Counted from the stretch's first letter, positions 20,671 to 31,913 are shown. The stretch: 64,000 bases of DNA from Blumeriella jaapii (GCA_009599575.1 VWND01000001.1:1488001-1552000); one strand, 5' to 3'. The notes: generated by a model from the sequence alone, not told the origin. A program made the numbers and translations.

Positions 20671-21741
20671 TCATGCTGCAGATGCATTTGTCTCTTCAAG
20701 CTTTGCCGGTTCGTGAGGGGATGCTGGTCTCGCCCTCGGCTTGGCCCTCAGTTCATCGATCAACCGTTTGGCTCCTCTTACCAATCCATCCTTCTCGTCT
20801 CCTTCACAAAGTCGCTTCCTGCCCATCGTATCCTGCATTCTCCGTCTAGCAAGTAAGTGTACCCCACTTTGCTATTCAGCAACCCGATGGCGTTCCTAAT
20901 ATCGTCCGACATCCCTTTCCGGACTAAGAAATAGCGTCCCCAGTTCTCAGCACCTATCTTGCTCCTCAACCTTGGTAGGAAGAGCTTGACCAACATGGCC
21001 TTCAGAAAATCTTCCTCGATGTTGATCTGAACCATCTGAGCCAGGCCACCGCTGCTTGCCACCACCTCGTGTATCGCCGGGTTATTTTCCTTCGAGGCAA
21101 AGGTTGCTGCTTGGTTCTCTGCCCACACGCTGCTGAACACACTGACGATCGATACCTTGTCCTCGAACAGCGGGGTCGTATCCCGAGGCCTTTTGTCTTT
21201 CAATAAGGTCTGCCCCTGGATGTTGGGGAAGAACAGAGCGCGTTCTGCCTTGAAAAGGCGAGGGGGCGCGAGGAAAGATTTTCCCTTGTGTAGGCGCATA
21301 TTGCTCCATTCTCGAAAATATGGTGTGGCCATCTTTTGTGTCCTGCGGCATCACTCAGCAGGCCGTTAAGTGCCAGTTCCAACATTGGGATAGGTACAGT
21401 TGCTTCCGCCGGATGAGATGCTTGTCGTGGTCCACAAAGTCATCTCTCCTTTGCTTCCAGGTCCGAGTATCCACGCCGGAATTTTCTCCGGCTTTAGGTG
21501 GATTGGGAAGACCAATTGGTCGGCCTAATGGCTTCGGCGTGAACTCCAAGACGGCTTTGCCATCCTTTCTTGGTGCGTCTGCGAGGGGATCTTCTGGGGG
21601 TGTGGGAATTGGGGTAACAGGAGCTGCTTTCTCAGCGAGCCGGCGATACAATGTGCTGAAAGATCGACATTGGCAGAGCGAGAAAGCTGTCGCCTCGAGC
21701 TTCGAAACCGAATTCGGTGTCGTGCGTCGCGAAACAATCAT
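20671..21741 (-). CDS. ATP10: Mitochondrial ATP synthase assembly factor ATP10, frameshift near the end
   Basis: An inner-membrane chaperone for insertion of Atp6 into the F0 sector. Exon 1 (21398-21741) encodes a basic presequence-like start and DTRTWKQRRDDFVDHDKHL. The intron is 21343-21397, giving RRKQLTQKMATPYF. Exon 2 continues FREWSNMRLHKGKSFLAPPRLF, FFPNIQGQTL and YTYLLDGECRIRWAG, all family hallmarks. The frame as read stops at 20778 after RRMDW. In the next frame, from about 20807 to a stop at 20671-20673, it reads CEGDEKDGLVRGAKRLIDEL, the expected tail. A base seems lost in the T run (plus strand AAA, 20808-20810). It is convergent with GOS1. Confidence 0.9.
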
Positions 21742-21989
21742 TGTATTTGCGAGAGGGTGCTAGATCAGGCTGCTACCAACATCCGAATTTGTTCTACTGA
21801 GTAAGCTTGCGCTCACGCCGCTCGGCTTAAGTTCGTAATGCGGAGAAGCCTGATCCCTGCATAGAGACGGCGCTGCTCGACACCGACGATGGCCGTTTCA
21901 CAACTGCTCCCAGAAACCCTCGAGAAAGAATGTAAGGACATAGACTGTCCCCCTGCAACAGGATTTCTCAATCTTATATTATACTCAAC

Positions 21990-23468
21990 ATGCGTCTTCA
22001 GCTATACACCAGGATTTCGACTGCCCAATGGCGAGCATACAGGAGTATCAGGTTCCCGAGACATGCCCCCTCCTTCAGCACTACTGTCCGGGCGCAGACC
22101 ATAAAGCCGTTCTTGCTGGCGGATATTGGGGAGGGTACGTGTAGCTTCTCTCGGGATTGTGTGGATATGTCTCTGATAGCCGAAGCAGGAATCCGCGAGT
22201 GCGAAATCATTCAATGGTTTGTCGAACCTGAAGCCCGAGTCGAGGAATGGGACAAGCTTTGTGAGGTGCAGAGTGACAAGGCCTCTGTGGAAATCACCAG
22301 TCGATTTGCGGGGGTCATCAAGAAGCTGCACTATGAAGCCGGAGAGATGGCGAAGGTGGGGAAGCCGTTGGTGGATATCGATATAAAGGGAGAGATCAAG
22401 CAGGAGGATCTGGAGGCATTAACTAATACTGGGGAGGAGTCTGGAACACAGCCTGACAAGACGCCTCAACCACCGTCTACTGAGAAGATATCTAGCTCCA
22501 ATTCCCGGCCACCGACAGACGAAAAAATATCACCAAAAGGAAAACACGCATCTTTGGCAACGCCTGCTGTCAGACATCTGACCAAAGAGTTGGATGTCAA
22601 CATTCAAGACGTCAAGGGGACCGGTAGGGACGGACGAGTGCTAAAAGAAGATGTCCATCAGTTTGCGAAGGCACGGGATAACGCTCCTCGGTCTGGCTCT
22701 AGTAGCCCAGCAGTGTCTTTCCCCGCGTCGAGTAGTGGTTCCCAAACCGAATCAGTAACCCAACTCTCAAACATCCAGCACCAAATGTTCAAGACGATGA
22801 CCAAGTCTCTGGCAATACCGCATTTCCTTTACGCAGACGAGATTGACTTCTCGGGCCTCGCAGAACTACGAGCTAGACTGAACAAAGGTCTTTCAAAGTC
22901 CCCAGTCAATGAGGTTGGCAAGCTGTCCTTCCTGCCATTCATAGTCAAGGCAGTTTCTATGGCACTCCACCGATACCCGCTACTCAATGCCAGGGTCGAT
23001 GTCGAGGCGAATTCTTCGAAGCCAGTACTGGTCATGCGCAGTCAACACAATATCGGTATAGCTATGGATACCCCCACCGGTCTACTAGTCCCTGTGATCA
23101 AGGATGTGTCCAATCTCAACATTCTCGCCATCGCAGCCGAGCTCAGCCGGCTGCAGCAACTTGCATCGACAGGCAAACTGACCAGCCAGGATCTGAGTGG
23201 TGGTACCATCACGGTTTCGAACATCGGCAGCATTGGAGGCACCTACGTCTCCCCGGTCATCGTCGAGAAGGAAGTGGCTATCCTAGGCATCGGCAAGATG
23301 AGGACTGTTCCCGCCTTCAACGCCGAGGGTCAGGTGGTCCGCAAGCAAGTGTGCAACTTCAGCTGGAGTGCGGATCACCGGGTGGTAGATGGTGCAACGA
23401 TGGCCCGCGCGGCAGAGGTGGTCCGGGGATTCGTCGAGGAACCGGACATGGTCATTCATCTGAGGTGA
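21990..23468 (+). CDS. Lipoamide acyltransferase E2 of branched-chain 2-oxoacid dehydrogenase
   Basis: The E2 core of the mitochondrial complex that oxidises the 2-oxoacids of Val, Leu and Ile. The start is basic and Arg/Ser-rich, like a mitochondrial presequence. A lipoyl domain follows, with the lipoyl lysine in EVQSDKASVEI. The E1/E3-binding domain is LATPAVRHLTKELDVNIQDV to GTGRDGRVLKED. The catalytic domain ends with SADHRVVDGATMARA, the His/Asp motif. A 54-nt intron (22135-22188, GTACGT...GCAG) has no stop and is a multiple of three, so it reads through in frame. Splicing restores ADIGEGIRECEI. The spliced protein is 474 residues. Confidence 0.93.
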   Translation: MRLQLYTRISTAQWRAYRSIRFPRHAPSFSTTVRAQTIKPFLLADIGEGTCSFSRDCVDMSLIAEAGIRECEIIQWFVEPEARVEEWDKLCEVQSDKASVEITSRFAGVIKKLHYEAGEMAKVGKPLVDIDIKGEIKQEDLEALTNTGEESGTQPDKTPQPPSTEKISSSNSRPPTDEKISPKGKHASLATPAVRHLTKELDVNIQDVKGTGRDGRVLKEDVHQFAKARDNAPRSGSSSPAVSFPASSSGSQTESVTQLSNIQHQMFKTMTKSLAIPHFLYADEIDFSGLAELRARLNKGLSKSPVNEVGKLSFLPFIVKAVSMALHRYPLLNARVDVEANSSKPVLVMRSQHNIGIAMDTPTGLLVPVIKDVSNLNILAIAAELSRLQQLASTGKLTSQDLSGGTITVSNIGSIGGTYVSPVIVEKEVAILGIGKMRTVPAFNAEGQVVRKQVCNFSWSADHRVVDGATMARAAEVVRGFVEEPDMVIHLR

Positions 23469-24138
23469 CGACGGGGGACCGGGCACACGACATCAGCTCT
23501 GAAACGTCGCGACTTTTTATAAGTCGGCAGCGGTAGTATGCGGGTTCGGGAGAAGCAGGACGTCGGAAAAAGAAAGTCCCATGGTTTGTGGCAACGTTCG
23601 AAAGGCTAATAATATTGGTCCCTCGTCTCCGGCTCATGTTGCATGCGTTGTCACGATACACGAGGCTGATCTGCAGGGTGCACTCTTACCCCGCAAAAGG
23701 CCGGGAAAATCGATCGAATATACCTGGTGTACAGTACCTAGACGTATGCGAGCTTAAATCAGGCAAAGTACCGCAAGAAAGTCCATTTCGGAATTGGATA
23801 TATCTACATGATGGTTTTTGCTTTCCGCCTGCAGAAATGAGCTCCAACCGACCAAGCCTCTGCTCTCCAGACCCAGTAGGTCGGCGACGCAGGATTTCTT
23901 GCTGCCCGGAGTCTCTGCCCCATCCCGCATAACCTTTGGCTCCGTTGCGCCACGATGCATGCCCGTCCGGAAAGAGTAAAAGCCAGCTGTTTCATCGGAT
24001 GAAGGTAGCAATCAATACCCAACCCCCCCCCCCCCCCCCCGGGCCAAGGGAGACCAGACACCGGAAAACGACCCACCCTGCCCATATGGCAACTCCACGT
24101 CGAACCCCTCGGGAAAAGCTGCGCGCTAGGTCATTTTC
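23469..24138. other. Intergenic region with an 18-nt C run
   Basis: The convergent 3' flanks of the E2 gene and gluconokinase. A run of 18 C lies at 24023-24040. No gene is supported. Confidence 0.5.
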
Positions 24139-24862
24139 CTACAAGTCTCGGACCAACTCGGCCTTAATGGCGTCTTGAATTTTCGCCAAGGCGTCTTGTT
24201 CGACCTGCTCTCTCGAACCACTCACATCCACACTTATGACGTCGACCTCATCCCTCCCCGGCGGCTCCAAGATGCTGAATTGGCTGTGGACCATGTTGCT
24301 TCCCATGAAGTGGCCCGGTCTCGCATTCACCCGCGCCGTGAGCACCTCCTCGGGGGCGTGGAGGAAGACGAAGTGCACGCGCAGGCCATGCGAGAAGTAG
24401 GGCGCGACCCGGATGACGTCGCGGTACTTGCGCTTGAGGGCCGAGCAGGTGAGGACGACGCCTTTCGAGCCGGAGGAGGCGAAGCGGGAGATGGCTTCCT
24501 CGCGGAGGCGGGTCAGCCAGTCCCAGCGGTCGGCGTCGGTGAGCGGCACGCCTCGCGTCATCTTGTCGACGTTGGCTTTGGGGTGGTACTGGGGGGGCCC
24601 ATCAGTCTCCTGTCCTGTTCGGCGCGATGAGCGAGAAGGGAGGCCGTACCTCGTCGCCTTCGATGTAGGGGATGTTCATGCTCGCCGCCAAGTACGCGGC
24701 CACCGTGCTCTTCCCGCACCCTGCCGGTCCAGTGATCAGCCAGAGGTGATGATGCTCGGTTTGCAGCTGGCCGTTGCTTGGCCGGGGGCCGGTGGAAAGC
24801 GCGCTGGACGCCGGCGTCGTCGTCACGGGCAGGTGGTCGGCGGTGGGTAATGGTGACGCCAT
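24139..24862 (-). CDS. Gluconokinase (GntK family)
   Basis: Phosphorylates D-gluconate to 6-phosphogluconate, feeding the pentose phosphate pathway. Exon 1 (24650-24862) starts MASPLPTADH and contains the P-loop GPAGCGKST and IPYIEGDE. The intron is 24589-24649 (GTACGG...CCAG). Exon 2 (24139-24588) continues YHPKANVDKMTRGVPLTDADRW, LTCSALKRKYRD, VFLHAPEEVL and RPGHFMGSNMVHSQFSILE, all typical of the family. The total is 220 residues. The start was placed at 24862 because upstream Met codons lead into low-complexity sequence rich in Gln and Pro. Confidence 0.92.
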
Positions 24863-27434
24863 GTTTGCCCGGTTTTCGTAGGAAAGCATCGCGGAGGGTT
24901 GCGACGAGCGCCCCGTCCACCACGTCTCGCGGATGGTCGGGGACCGTGGAGCACGACCGAGGGAAGGGAGCGCACGCGACCAAGGGAGGGTCTCTCGACG
25001 AATGGTTTTCCTTTCGGGGCCGCAATGAAGGAGAAGGTTGGGGGATTTGGGGGGGTTTGGGGGGGGGGGGGTGTTGTTGTGTTGTTGTTGTTGCTGTTGT
25101 TGTTGATGTTGCGAGAGCAATTGATCAAATCAACTCGACATGGGCGGATGTAATGAATAGAGACCACACGCGAGGCAGGCCACGGGCAGCAGAGGTAGGG
25201 CAAGTACTGTATCTGGAAACGAGGTACGGACAGTAATAGCAATGACTCGATGGACGGGCTAGGGTTTTTGCGGCCATGGCAGGCCCCTAGGGCCTTCTTA
25301 TGGACTTCTCGGAGTCCAAGACGCGCGGGAGGGACTCGACGCCGGGCGTAGCGGTGCACAGCCGTCGTCATTCAGGGCAGGGCAGGGGGCCGGGCGGGGG
25401 GGGGGGGGGGGGGGGGTGGAGGGGAGGGAGGGAGGGAGGGAAGAAGAAGGAAAGACTTGGACTTTTTCGAACCTCCACAGCACAGGACAGGACATACATA
25501 CAGAGTACAGCACAGCACAGGTCAGGACATACAGAGTACAGCACAGCACAGGACCGGACACACAGAGTATAGCACAGCACAGCAGTCCTGTACACTACCG
25601 TGTGTCGCCGACGCGACATCGAAAAAGGGGGAAAAGTAAGTCCGCCGTCCGGCCGGGGAAGGTTTCAATAGCCGACAGACAGCGAGCGGAGCGACGTGGG
25701 GTTGACGCTACGCCCGGGACCGTCTAGTGCGACAGGCCTTGCCGAGTGCTTTATTTTGCCATCACGACATGACTGTATGTGTATGTATGTACATACTGTG
25801 TGTACGGTACGCTCGTACGGTACGGTACCGTCCCGTCCTCGGCGGGCGTGCCGGCCGAACGAACGACGGCGCGAATGATTACCGTCGATGCAGCGAACCG
25901 AGCCCGGATTTACGTATCTCCGCACCACACCGCGTCGTCGACGAAGAAGCAGCGACAAGCACAGAGACTGAAGTTTGTCCTGTCGTTCCGATTTACTGAT
26001 CCCCTCCCCCTCCCCCTCCCCCTCCCCCCCCCCCCCCAACCCCAACCCCACACCACCACACCCCAACCCCAACCCCAGCCCAGCCCAGCCCAGCCCCATC
26101 CCCAACATACCGACCCAATTCCGTGGGACGGACGCCGAGCGCCGATCAGGTCACCTGCACCACACGTGGGGGTAAGTTTGGCTGGCGGCATGCATAATCG
26201 ATAGAAGGGGAGGGGGGGCAGGCGGCGCAGAAAGACTGTATAATTTCCGACTGTGGCCCGGAAGCTACTTGGGCGGCGCTTGAGCTTCCACCCCACGCAC
26301 CCCGTGTCCATTCTAGCTTTGGCATGGCGTGGGGAGAATGGGCAACCCCAGATCACGCTTTGCCTGGGCCGTCCAGTCCGGTCCGGTCCTGTGCTGTGCT
26401 GTGCTGTGCTGCTGTATGTACCTGTACCTGTGCCTGTACCTGTACCTGCCTGTGGCTGAGAGGGATGGACCGCACAGGGAAGCTTTCCCCGTCTCGAGTC
26501 AGCCGTCGGTCGTGCGCGCTAGGCCGGCTTGTTCCTCGGCGCCGAATCCGGAAGAGGAAGAAAGCGGCGAGAGGCACTGGAGCGTCGCCCGGCTCTCGCG
26601 TGCGCGCTGCTCTGGCTTCTCTACGAGCCGCGAGCCATTGGCTGCCTCCTCGTGCCCACGAATCATGACCGACGACCGCTCACGGCGCAGGCCTCGGCGG
26701 GTGCTCGCCCGAGCTTCCGTGCATGCGCTGTATTATCTCCAGCGTTTGCATATTGTTTGTACAGTGCTGTATAGTGCAATACTGTACAGTGCACACAGCA
26801 CATACAGCACATACAGTAAGGTACATACAGTAAGTACATACAGTAAGTACATACAGTAAGTACATACAGTACAAACAGTACATACACTACATACACTACA
26901 TACACTACATACACTACATACACTACATACACTACAAACACTACATACACTACATACACTACATACAGTACCTTCAACAGTGTCGTCTTCGGCGAGCATC
27001 CCCACGACACAACGCTCCCGAAGTGAGTCGGACCTGATCCTGTGCGGTGCAGCACGATGAAACCGCAGACACTCATCTCAGCGCCGTGAAAAGTTGCCCG
27101 CGCTGCCCCGGGTCGAAAAGAGGTGCAGTAGCCACAAGGGCCGCAGCCGCAGTTCCGGGCCGCGAGCTCCCTCCCCCCCCCCTCCCCCTCCCTTTGCCGA
27201 CCTTTCACGTGACTATCCCGCGCCGCATCGTCGATCACGTGCGGGAATTAGCGGCGGCAACCCAGCCAAGATCTGACCGCCTCACTTCCCTCCCGATCTA
27301 TACGTACCTCTACAGTACTATATACTACTGTACTGTATGTACGACACACCGCGGTACTGCGCACTTCTTCTTCCCGGGAGCGCATAGCTACAGTACAGGA
27401 CTGTCCAGTGAAGGCGTCCGAAGCAACATCCCCC
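24863..27434. repeat. Low-complexity intergenic zone upstream of the aldolase gene
   Basis: It holds G runs (for example 21 G at 25396-25416), a TTG-rich stretch (25075-25105), and imperfect tandem copies of a unit with acagagtacagcacagcac (about 25480-25590). It also has C-rich CCCCCT and CCCCAA repeats (25990-26100), CTGTG/CTGTAC repeats (26390-26455) and long TACATACAGTA and ACTACATAC arrays (about 26760-26970). Translated frames are repetitive artefacts. No gene is supported. Confidence 0.8.
26780..26970. repeat. Microsatellite array, ACTACATAC / TACATACAGTA units
   Basis: A run of about 190 bp with a largely 9- to 10-bp period. The unit ACTACATAC dominates at 26880-26965. The strand-reversed motif (GTACTGTAT) is repeated at 29300-29450 on the other side of the aldolase gene. 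Confidence 0.85.
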
Positions 27435-28855
27435 ATGGCGACCATGATGCAGAACGCAAATCGCTTGAGGGTCGCCTTCAAGGCGGCCCAGGGGCCGAGC
27501 ATGGGCTGTTGGTAGGTACCTTCAGGCTCTGGGGAAGGCATCGTGCGAGCGCGACGGGCTCACCCAACCCGACAGGCAAATGCTTCCGGGAAGCAATGTT
27601 TCCAGGACCCTGGCCCGAACCGGTGTCGACTGGATCATGGTTGATGGTGAGTGGTTTCCGCGACGCCCAGCCTGATTCGCCGAGTTGACCGGTCATTAGG
27701 CGAGCATGGAAACATGGATGGTACTGTAGATCGACCAATTCTTTCTACATCGTACACTCCCATGCGCCCCGTCCCTCGAATCGCCCCGTCCCTCGAGATC
27801 TGCACGCGCGTGAGCGTCACTTTTCCGAGGTGGTGACGGTGGTGCATAATGGCAATCTGTTAAGCTTCGGCCTAATCGACAAGCATTCGGATGTGTCCTC
27901 CCTACAAAAGCTTCTCTTGACGTTGAGTCCGGCGTTTAATTTCTTCTCCCCAGCCGAGCTGATAGCCGAGCTGATGGATAGGCGTCTCGGAGGCTTTTCG
28001 CGAGAGACGTGTCCTAACTCATCTATCTAGATGCGGCTATGCACGAAGCCGTTCCAGCTATTGCAGCTTGTGGCGTGAGTCCGCTTGTTCGAGTCCCGGA
28101 CAACCAAGGCTTCATGGTCAAGCGTGGGTCTCTGACATCACGTTCCAATCTCCGACTCACGAGAGGCAGGGGCGCTCGATTCCGGAGCCCACGGCGTTCT
28201 CGTCCCTCTACTCTACACCGTCGAAGATGCGCGGAAGCTCGTCAAGAGCGCCAAGTTCCCTCCTGTGGGCCAACGAGGATTCGGCTCACCGTTTCCGCAA
28301 GCATGTTTCTCTCCCGCGCTCAGCCAAGGTGAATATCTACAACAAGCCAACGATGCTATTCTCGTGATGGTCCAGATAGAGACCAAAGAAGCCTTGGACG
28401 AAGTTGACGCCATCGCCGCCGTCCCTGGTATTGATGTCTTGTTCGTCGGCCCCTTTGATTTGGGCAACAACATCGGCCGACCGATCATCGGGGGCGAAAT
28501 GCATGACGACCTACAGGCTGCCATCAAAACGATCCTGGACGCTGCCAGGAAGGCGGGAAAGAAGGCGGGGATCTTTTGCACGAGTGGTGAGCAGAGCAAA
28601 GGTACGTCGACGACATCTTTCCCATTCCTCCCGACTCGTCCGTGGGAGGTGAGAAGGCCATACTTTGGCTATGTCTCGCGTACGACGAGCTTGTCCAAGG
28701 CTCCCGCTGACTTCTCAGGCTACGCGGACATGGAATTTGACATGATAAGTTGTGCGACCGATGTGGTGATTCTACAGGCGAGTGTTACCACGGCTCTGTA
28801 CACGGCCCAGGGACACGGTGTTGCTCCCAAGCTGACCGGCCCCTATGGAAAGTAA
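27435..28855 (+). CDS. HpcH/HpaI aldolase family protein
   Basis: A metal-dependent class II pyruvate aldolase fold. The substrate is unknown, but such enzymes cleave 4-hydroxy-2-oxoacids. Six exons are in phase: 27435-27511, 27576-27646, 27700-27720, 28031-28123, 28170-28601 and 28719-28855 (276 residues). The start MATMMQNANRLRVAF leads to GVDWIMVDGEHGNMD, with the catalytic His in a 21-nt exon. PLVRVPDN carries the conserved Arg. VGQRGFGSPFPQ and the metal ligands in QIETKEAL and FVGPFDLGNN follow. It ends GVAPKLTGPYGK. It stands alone between low-complexity arrays. The other junctions are well supported by the protein match. The 310-nt third intron is longer than the rest. Confidence 0.88.
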
Positions 28856-29299
28856 ACGGGGCTTGTAACGTAGGAGATCTTGGAGCTGAAACGTTGTTTT
28901 CCGCTGCGGAATCGAAGCCACGGAATCAGAAAGGAGCACAGTGCACACCATCTTTATCTACGCAAGTTGCGTGGCCCTGAGATACAAATCCCTCGTTTTT
29001 TCTTTTTTGGGTTGCGCTACCTACATACATACATACCTAAGGTACCTACTACTTACTGTATGTACCTCCCCGTGTATCTGTGTACGCAATTTTATCCACA
29101 CACCCAAGATGCCAAACCCGAAATGAAAGAACGCAAGAGGTATCCCATCACCCAGCCGCAGCAGCTCACCACCACGTCCCAAATCCCAAATCCCAAATCC
29201 GCAACCCCCAACCACAAAACCCGTGATCAGGGATACTCGTTGCAGAGCTTGAAGGCTTCTCTTGGATATTGAATCTGCTTGCAAGTATCGGCGCCATGT

Positions 29300-29510
29300 G
29301 TACGTACTGTATGTACTGTGCTGTACTGTGTTGTACTATGCTGTGTGTACTGTACTGTATGTACTGTATGTACTGTATGTACTGTATGTACTGTATGTAC
29401 TGTATGTACTGGATATACTGTATGTACTGTACGTACTGTACTGTGCTGTACTGTTTATCTAGTACTGTTTATATACTACTGTATGTACTGTACTGTACTG
29501 TATATACTGT
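29300..29510. repeat. Microsatellite array, GTACTGTAT units
   Basis: Tandem 9-bp GTACTGTAT copies occur, with at least six clean copies between 29345 and 29410, flanked by variants with TGTACTGTAC. The motif is the reverse complement of the array upstream of the aldolase gene. Confidence 0.85.
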
Positions 29511-30262
29511 ACGCATCCCATGCGTACCCGCGGTTTCAGAGAATGTCGGGTCTGCATCTCGGCGCGCGCATCATTCTTCGTTCGTTCGTTCGTTGCGTGC
29601 CGTGCCGTGCCGTGCGTGTGCGTGTGCGTGTGTGCACTTTGTTTGATTGGACTGCCTGCCTGGTGCGGGCACGATCGCTAAGGTAAGGGGAGGTAAGGTA
29701 AGGTACTGCCGCTGAAGGGCAGAAGGGCAGAAGGGGGGGGGTGGGTGGGGGGGGATGGGGGATGGGGGGGGGGGGGGGGGTTTCTATGTACTGTAATACT
29801 CTCTTGGTCGTATATCTCGACTTGACTTACTGTGTGTATGTATAGGTAGGTATAGGTAGGTATGTACTGTGTACACAGCTGCTGCTGCCTGGGATGTTGC
29901 ACTACTACGTAAGTGAAAGCGCGCTGTACAGTATGTTTGCATGTATGTATGCATATGTGTGTACCTATGTGTGTATGTGTGTGTGTGTGTGTATGTAAAT
30001 GTATGTATGTATGTATGTATATATGTATGTATGTATATATGTATGTATGTATATATGTATGTATTTATGTACATATGTATGTGTATTTATGTACTGTGCT
30101 TGCTACCTAGGTACATACCCTAACCCCCTGATCCCGATCTCGCTATGCAACAGCGCCCGGGGCGTGGAAGAGGTCGGGGGATGGTGGGTGGGGTGGGCGG
30201 CGGCGGAAACGGCTTGTCTGGCAAGGGAAGGTTCCTTTTTTCATGACCTGTGTTTGTTTTTC

Positions 30263-30672
30263 TAGAAAGAAAAAGAAGAAGAAGGAAGAGAGAGAGAGGA
30301 AGAGAGAGGGAGAGAGGAGAGAGAGGGAGAGAGAGGAGGGAGGATAGGGAGAGAGAGGGAGAGAGAGAGGGAGAGATCTTTCTTTTCTCTCGTTTCTCTC
30401 TCTTCCTCTCTCGCCTCTCTCTCCTCTCTCTTCCTCGCTCTTCCTCTCTCTTCCTCTCTCTTCCTCCTCTCTCATTTCCGCTCCCCCTCCCCCTCCCCCC
30501 CCTCCCTCCCCCCCTCCTTCCCCCCCTTTTCCCCCCTTCCCCTCCCCCTTCCCTCCTTCCTCCCCCCCTTCCCCTTCCCCCCCTCCCCCCCCTCCTCCGC
30601 CCCCTTCCTCTCCCCCCCTCCCTCTTCCTCCCTCTTCCTCCCTCTTCCTCCCTCCTCCCTCCCTCTCCCCCC
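30263..30672. repeat. Polypurine tract followed by polypyrimidine tract
   Basis: About 110 bp of nearly pure G/A (30263-30375) turns at AGATCT into about 295 bp of nearly pure C/T (30376-30672). The arms are partly complementary around the turning point. Confidence 0.9.
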
Positions 30673-31913
30673 CAAAAATGAAGAAAAAGGAAAAAGACGC
30701 ATTCCTTCCTCTACATCGTGAAGCCGAGCCACGTCGGCCATGCAACGTCGGCCATGCAGAATTGCTAGACGGCCATCGTCGCCAGTTCCCCGAACAGCAG
30801 GACCCGCTGGAGGACAGCGCGCCGAGGGCACTCCCCCGGCTAAAAGACCGAAGCTTCTGCCGACACAAGCTTCGTAGGCCGACATAGACGTGACCTGAAG
30901 GCAACGCCTCGCCAAGCAGCAAAGGCCGAGCGGTGTCGGTGGCCATGCCGGCTCCCTGGACAGAAATCAGCCAGAGAGACAGCTGAGCAGCCCAGGTTGG
31001 TAGAGCGAGCTTTCGAGGTCGTCGCGCAACCAAACCTCACCCGGCTGATGGCGCTCGCCAGTTGTGGAAAAGCTTTGGTTGTCTTTCCCGTCTCGAACAA
31101 GCCGGCTAGGAGACAGGATGTCAAAGTCTGCGATGCGCAACTCGCCCCCGATGCCTCCCAAGCAAGCGTATGTGCTGTTGCTGAACCCACAGAGAGGCCT
31201 ACAGTACACTGCCGATTCGCGTCTCGCTGAGGCGTTGCTGTTCTGCGGGCGTGATTCTGTAGCGATTACTTGCAGAGAGTTAAGTTAGCCTTGCAATCAC
31301 TTACACTTAGATATGAAATGCCTGGACGTCAGGTCCGAGGAGATGGCTAAGTAGTCCGAGAATGTAACGTCGTGGATGACAGACAAGGGGGCGTACTTGC
31401 ATATACCGATAAGCTCGCTCGCTTCGATCGCGCGTCAACATGCATTCAAACATCGGGCAAGACTGACTCTCGCTTAGCGAAATGGAAAGAGCGTATCCTC
31501 CTATAGAGAGACAACATAAACACGGAAATGCCTTCTGCTCTTCACAATCAAGTACTTTCATACATTCTTCTTAGCCTTATACACCTCCAATTGATACAGC
31601 GAACCGGCCAAACGACAAATACAAGGATCCAGCTTCTAGAGCGCGTGGTTAGCTGTAACCCAATGTTCTCAGAGGTAAAGTAAATTTTAAAAAAAAAATT
31701 ATTTTTGTACTGGTCTTTGCATTATTTTGCACACCCAACCCCATGAGGTGCTATGTAGATACCGCCTTTGAATTTACAACAAAGAAGGGAGATTACAGCC
31801 CGTACAATCTTACCAAAATCCACAACTCCGTGCTCAAGCTGAAGTCATTTAACTTCGCCCAGTAAAACTGATCAGTACCGATTTCCTCCTTAACGCCAGC
31901 TTATCATCTCGTT

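Larger units (their letters stand above)
28856..31913. repeat. Low-complexity intergenic zone downstream of the aldolase gene
   Basis: It contains GTACTGTAT arrays (29300-29510), GCGTGTGCGTGT (29600-29630), a 17-nt G run (29764-29780), TATG repeats (29940-30085), a purine tract followed by a pyrimidine tract (30263-30672), and about 1.2 kb (30680-31910) of ordinary composition with no recognisable gene. Open frames in the tracts are compositional artefacts. Confidence 0.75.

Noticed and set aside
18941..25000. RIP as cause of the GOS1, ATP10 and lipase changes
   Set aside because: The first two are single-base losses and the lipase change is a transversion. None is a C-to-T or G-to-A transition.
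26663..27238. Long minus-strand frames with Tyr-Val-Cys repeats over 26680-27000
   Set aside because: They are translations of the TACATACAGTA/ACTACATAC microsatellite in every frame, not a protein.
25700..27700. Overlapping open frames of 100-210 codons on both strands
   Set aside because: GC-rich low-complexity DNA gives stop-poor frames. None shows a family motif, and several overlap the aldolase start.
29935..30110. Regular repeats that could suggest a CRISPR array or telomere
   Set aside because: Units are 4-9 bp microsatellites without spacers. The single CCCTAA near 30117 is isolated, and the genome is a fungus.
30143..31033. 296-codon minus-strand frame rich in Gly/Glu/Arg
   Set aside because: It arises from the pyrimidine tract. 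Composition, not conservation, keeps it open.
30840..31230. Opposed frames of 70-116 codons (for example minus strand 31190-30840)
   Set aside because: Ordinary composition but no domain, start context or exon structure I can defend. It may be a gene relic.
31470..31520. tRNA-like GCTTAGCGAAATGGAAAGAGCG
   Set aside because: No acceptor stem, T arm or anticodon stem could be built.
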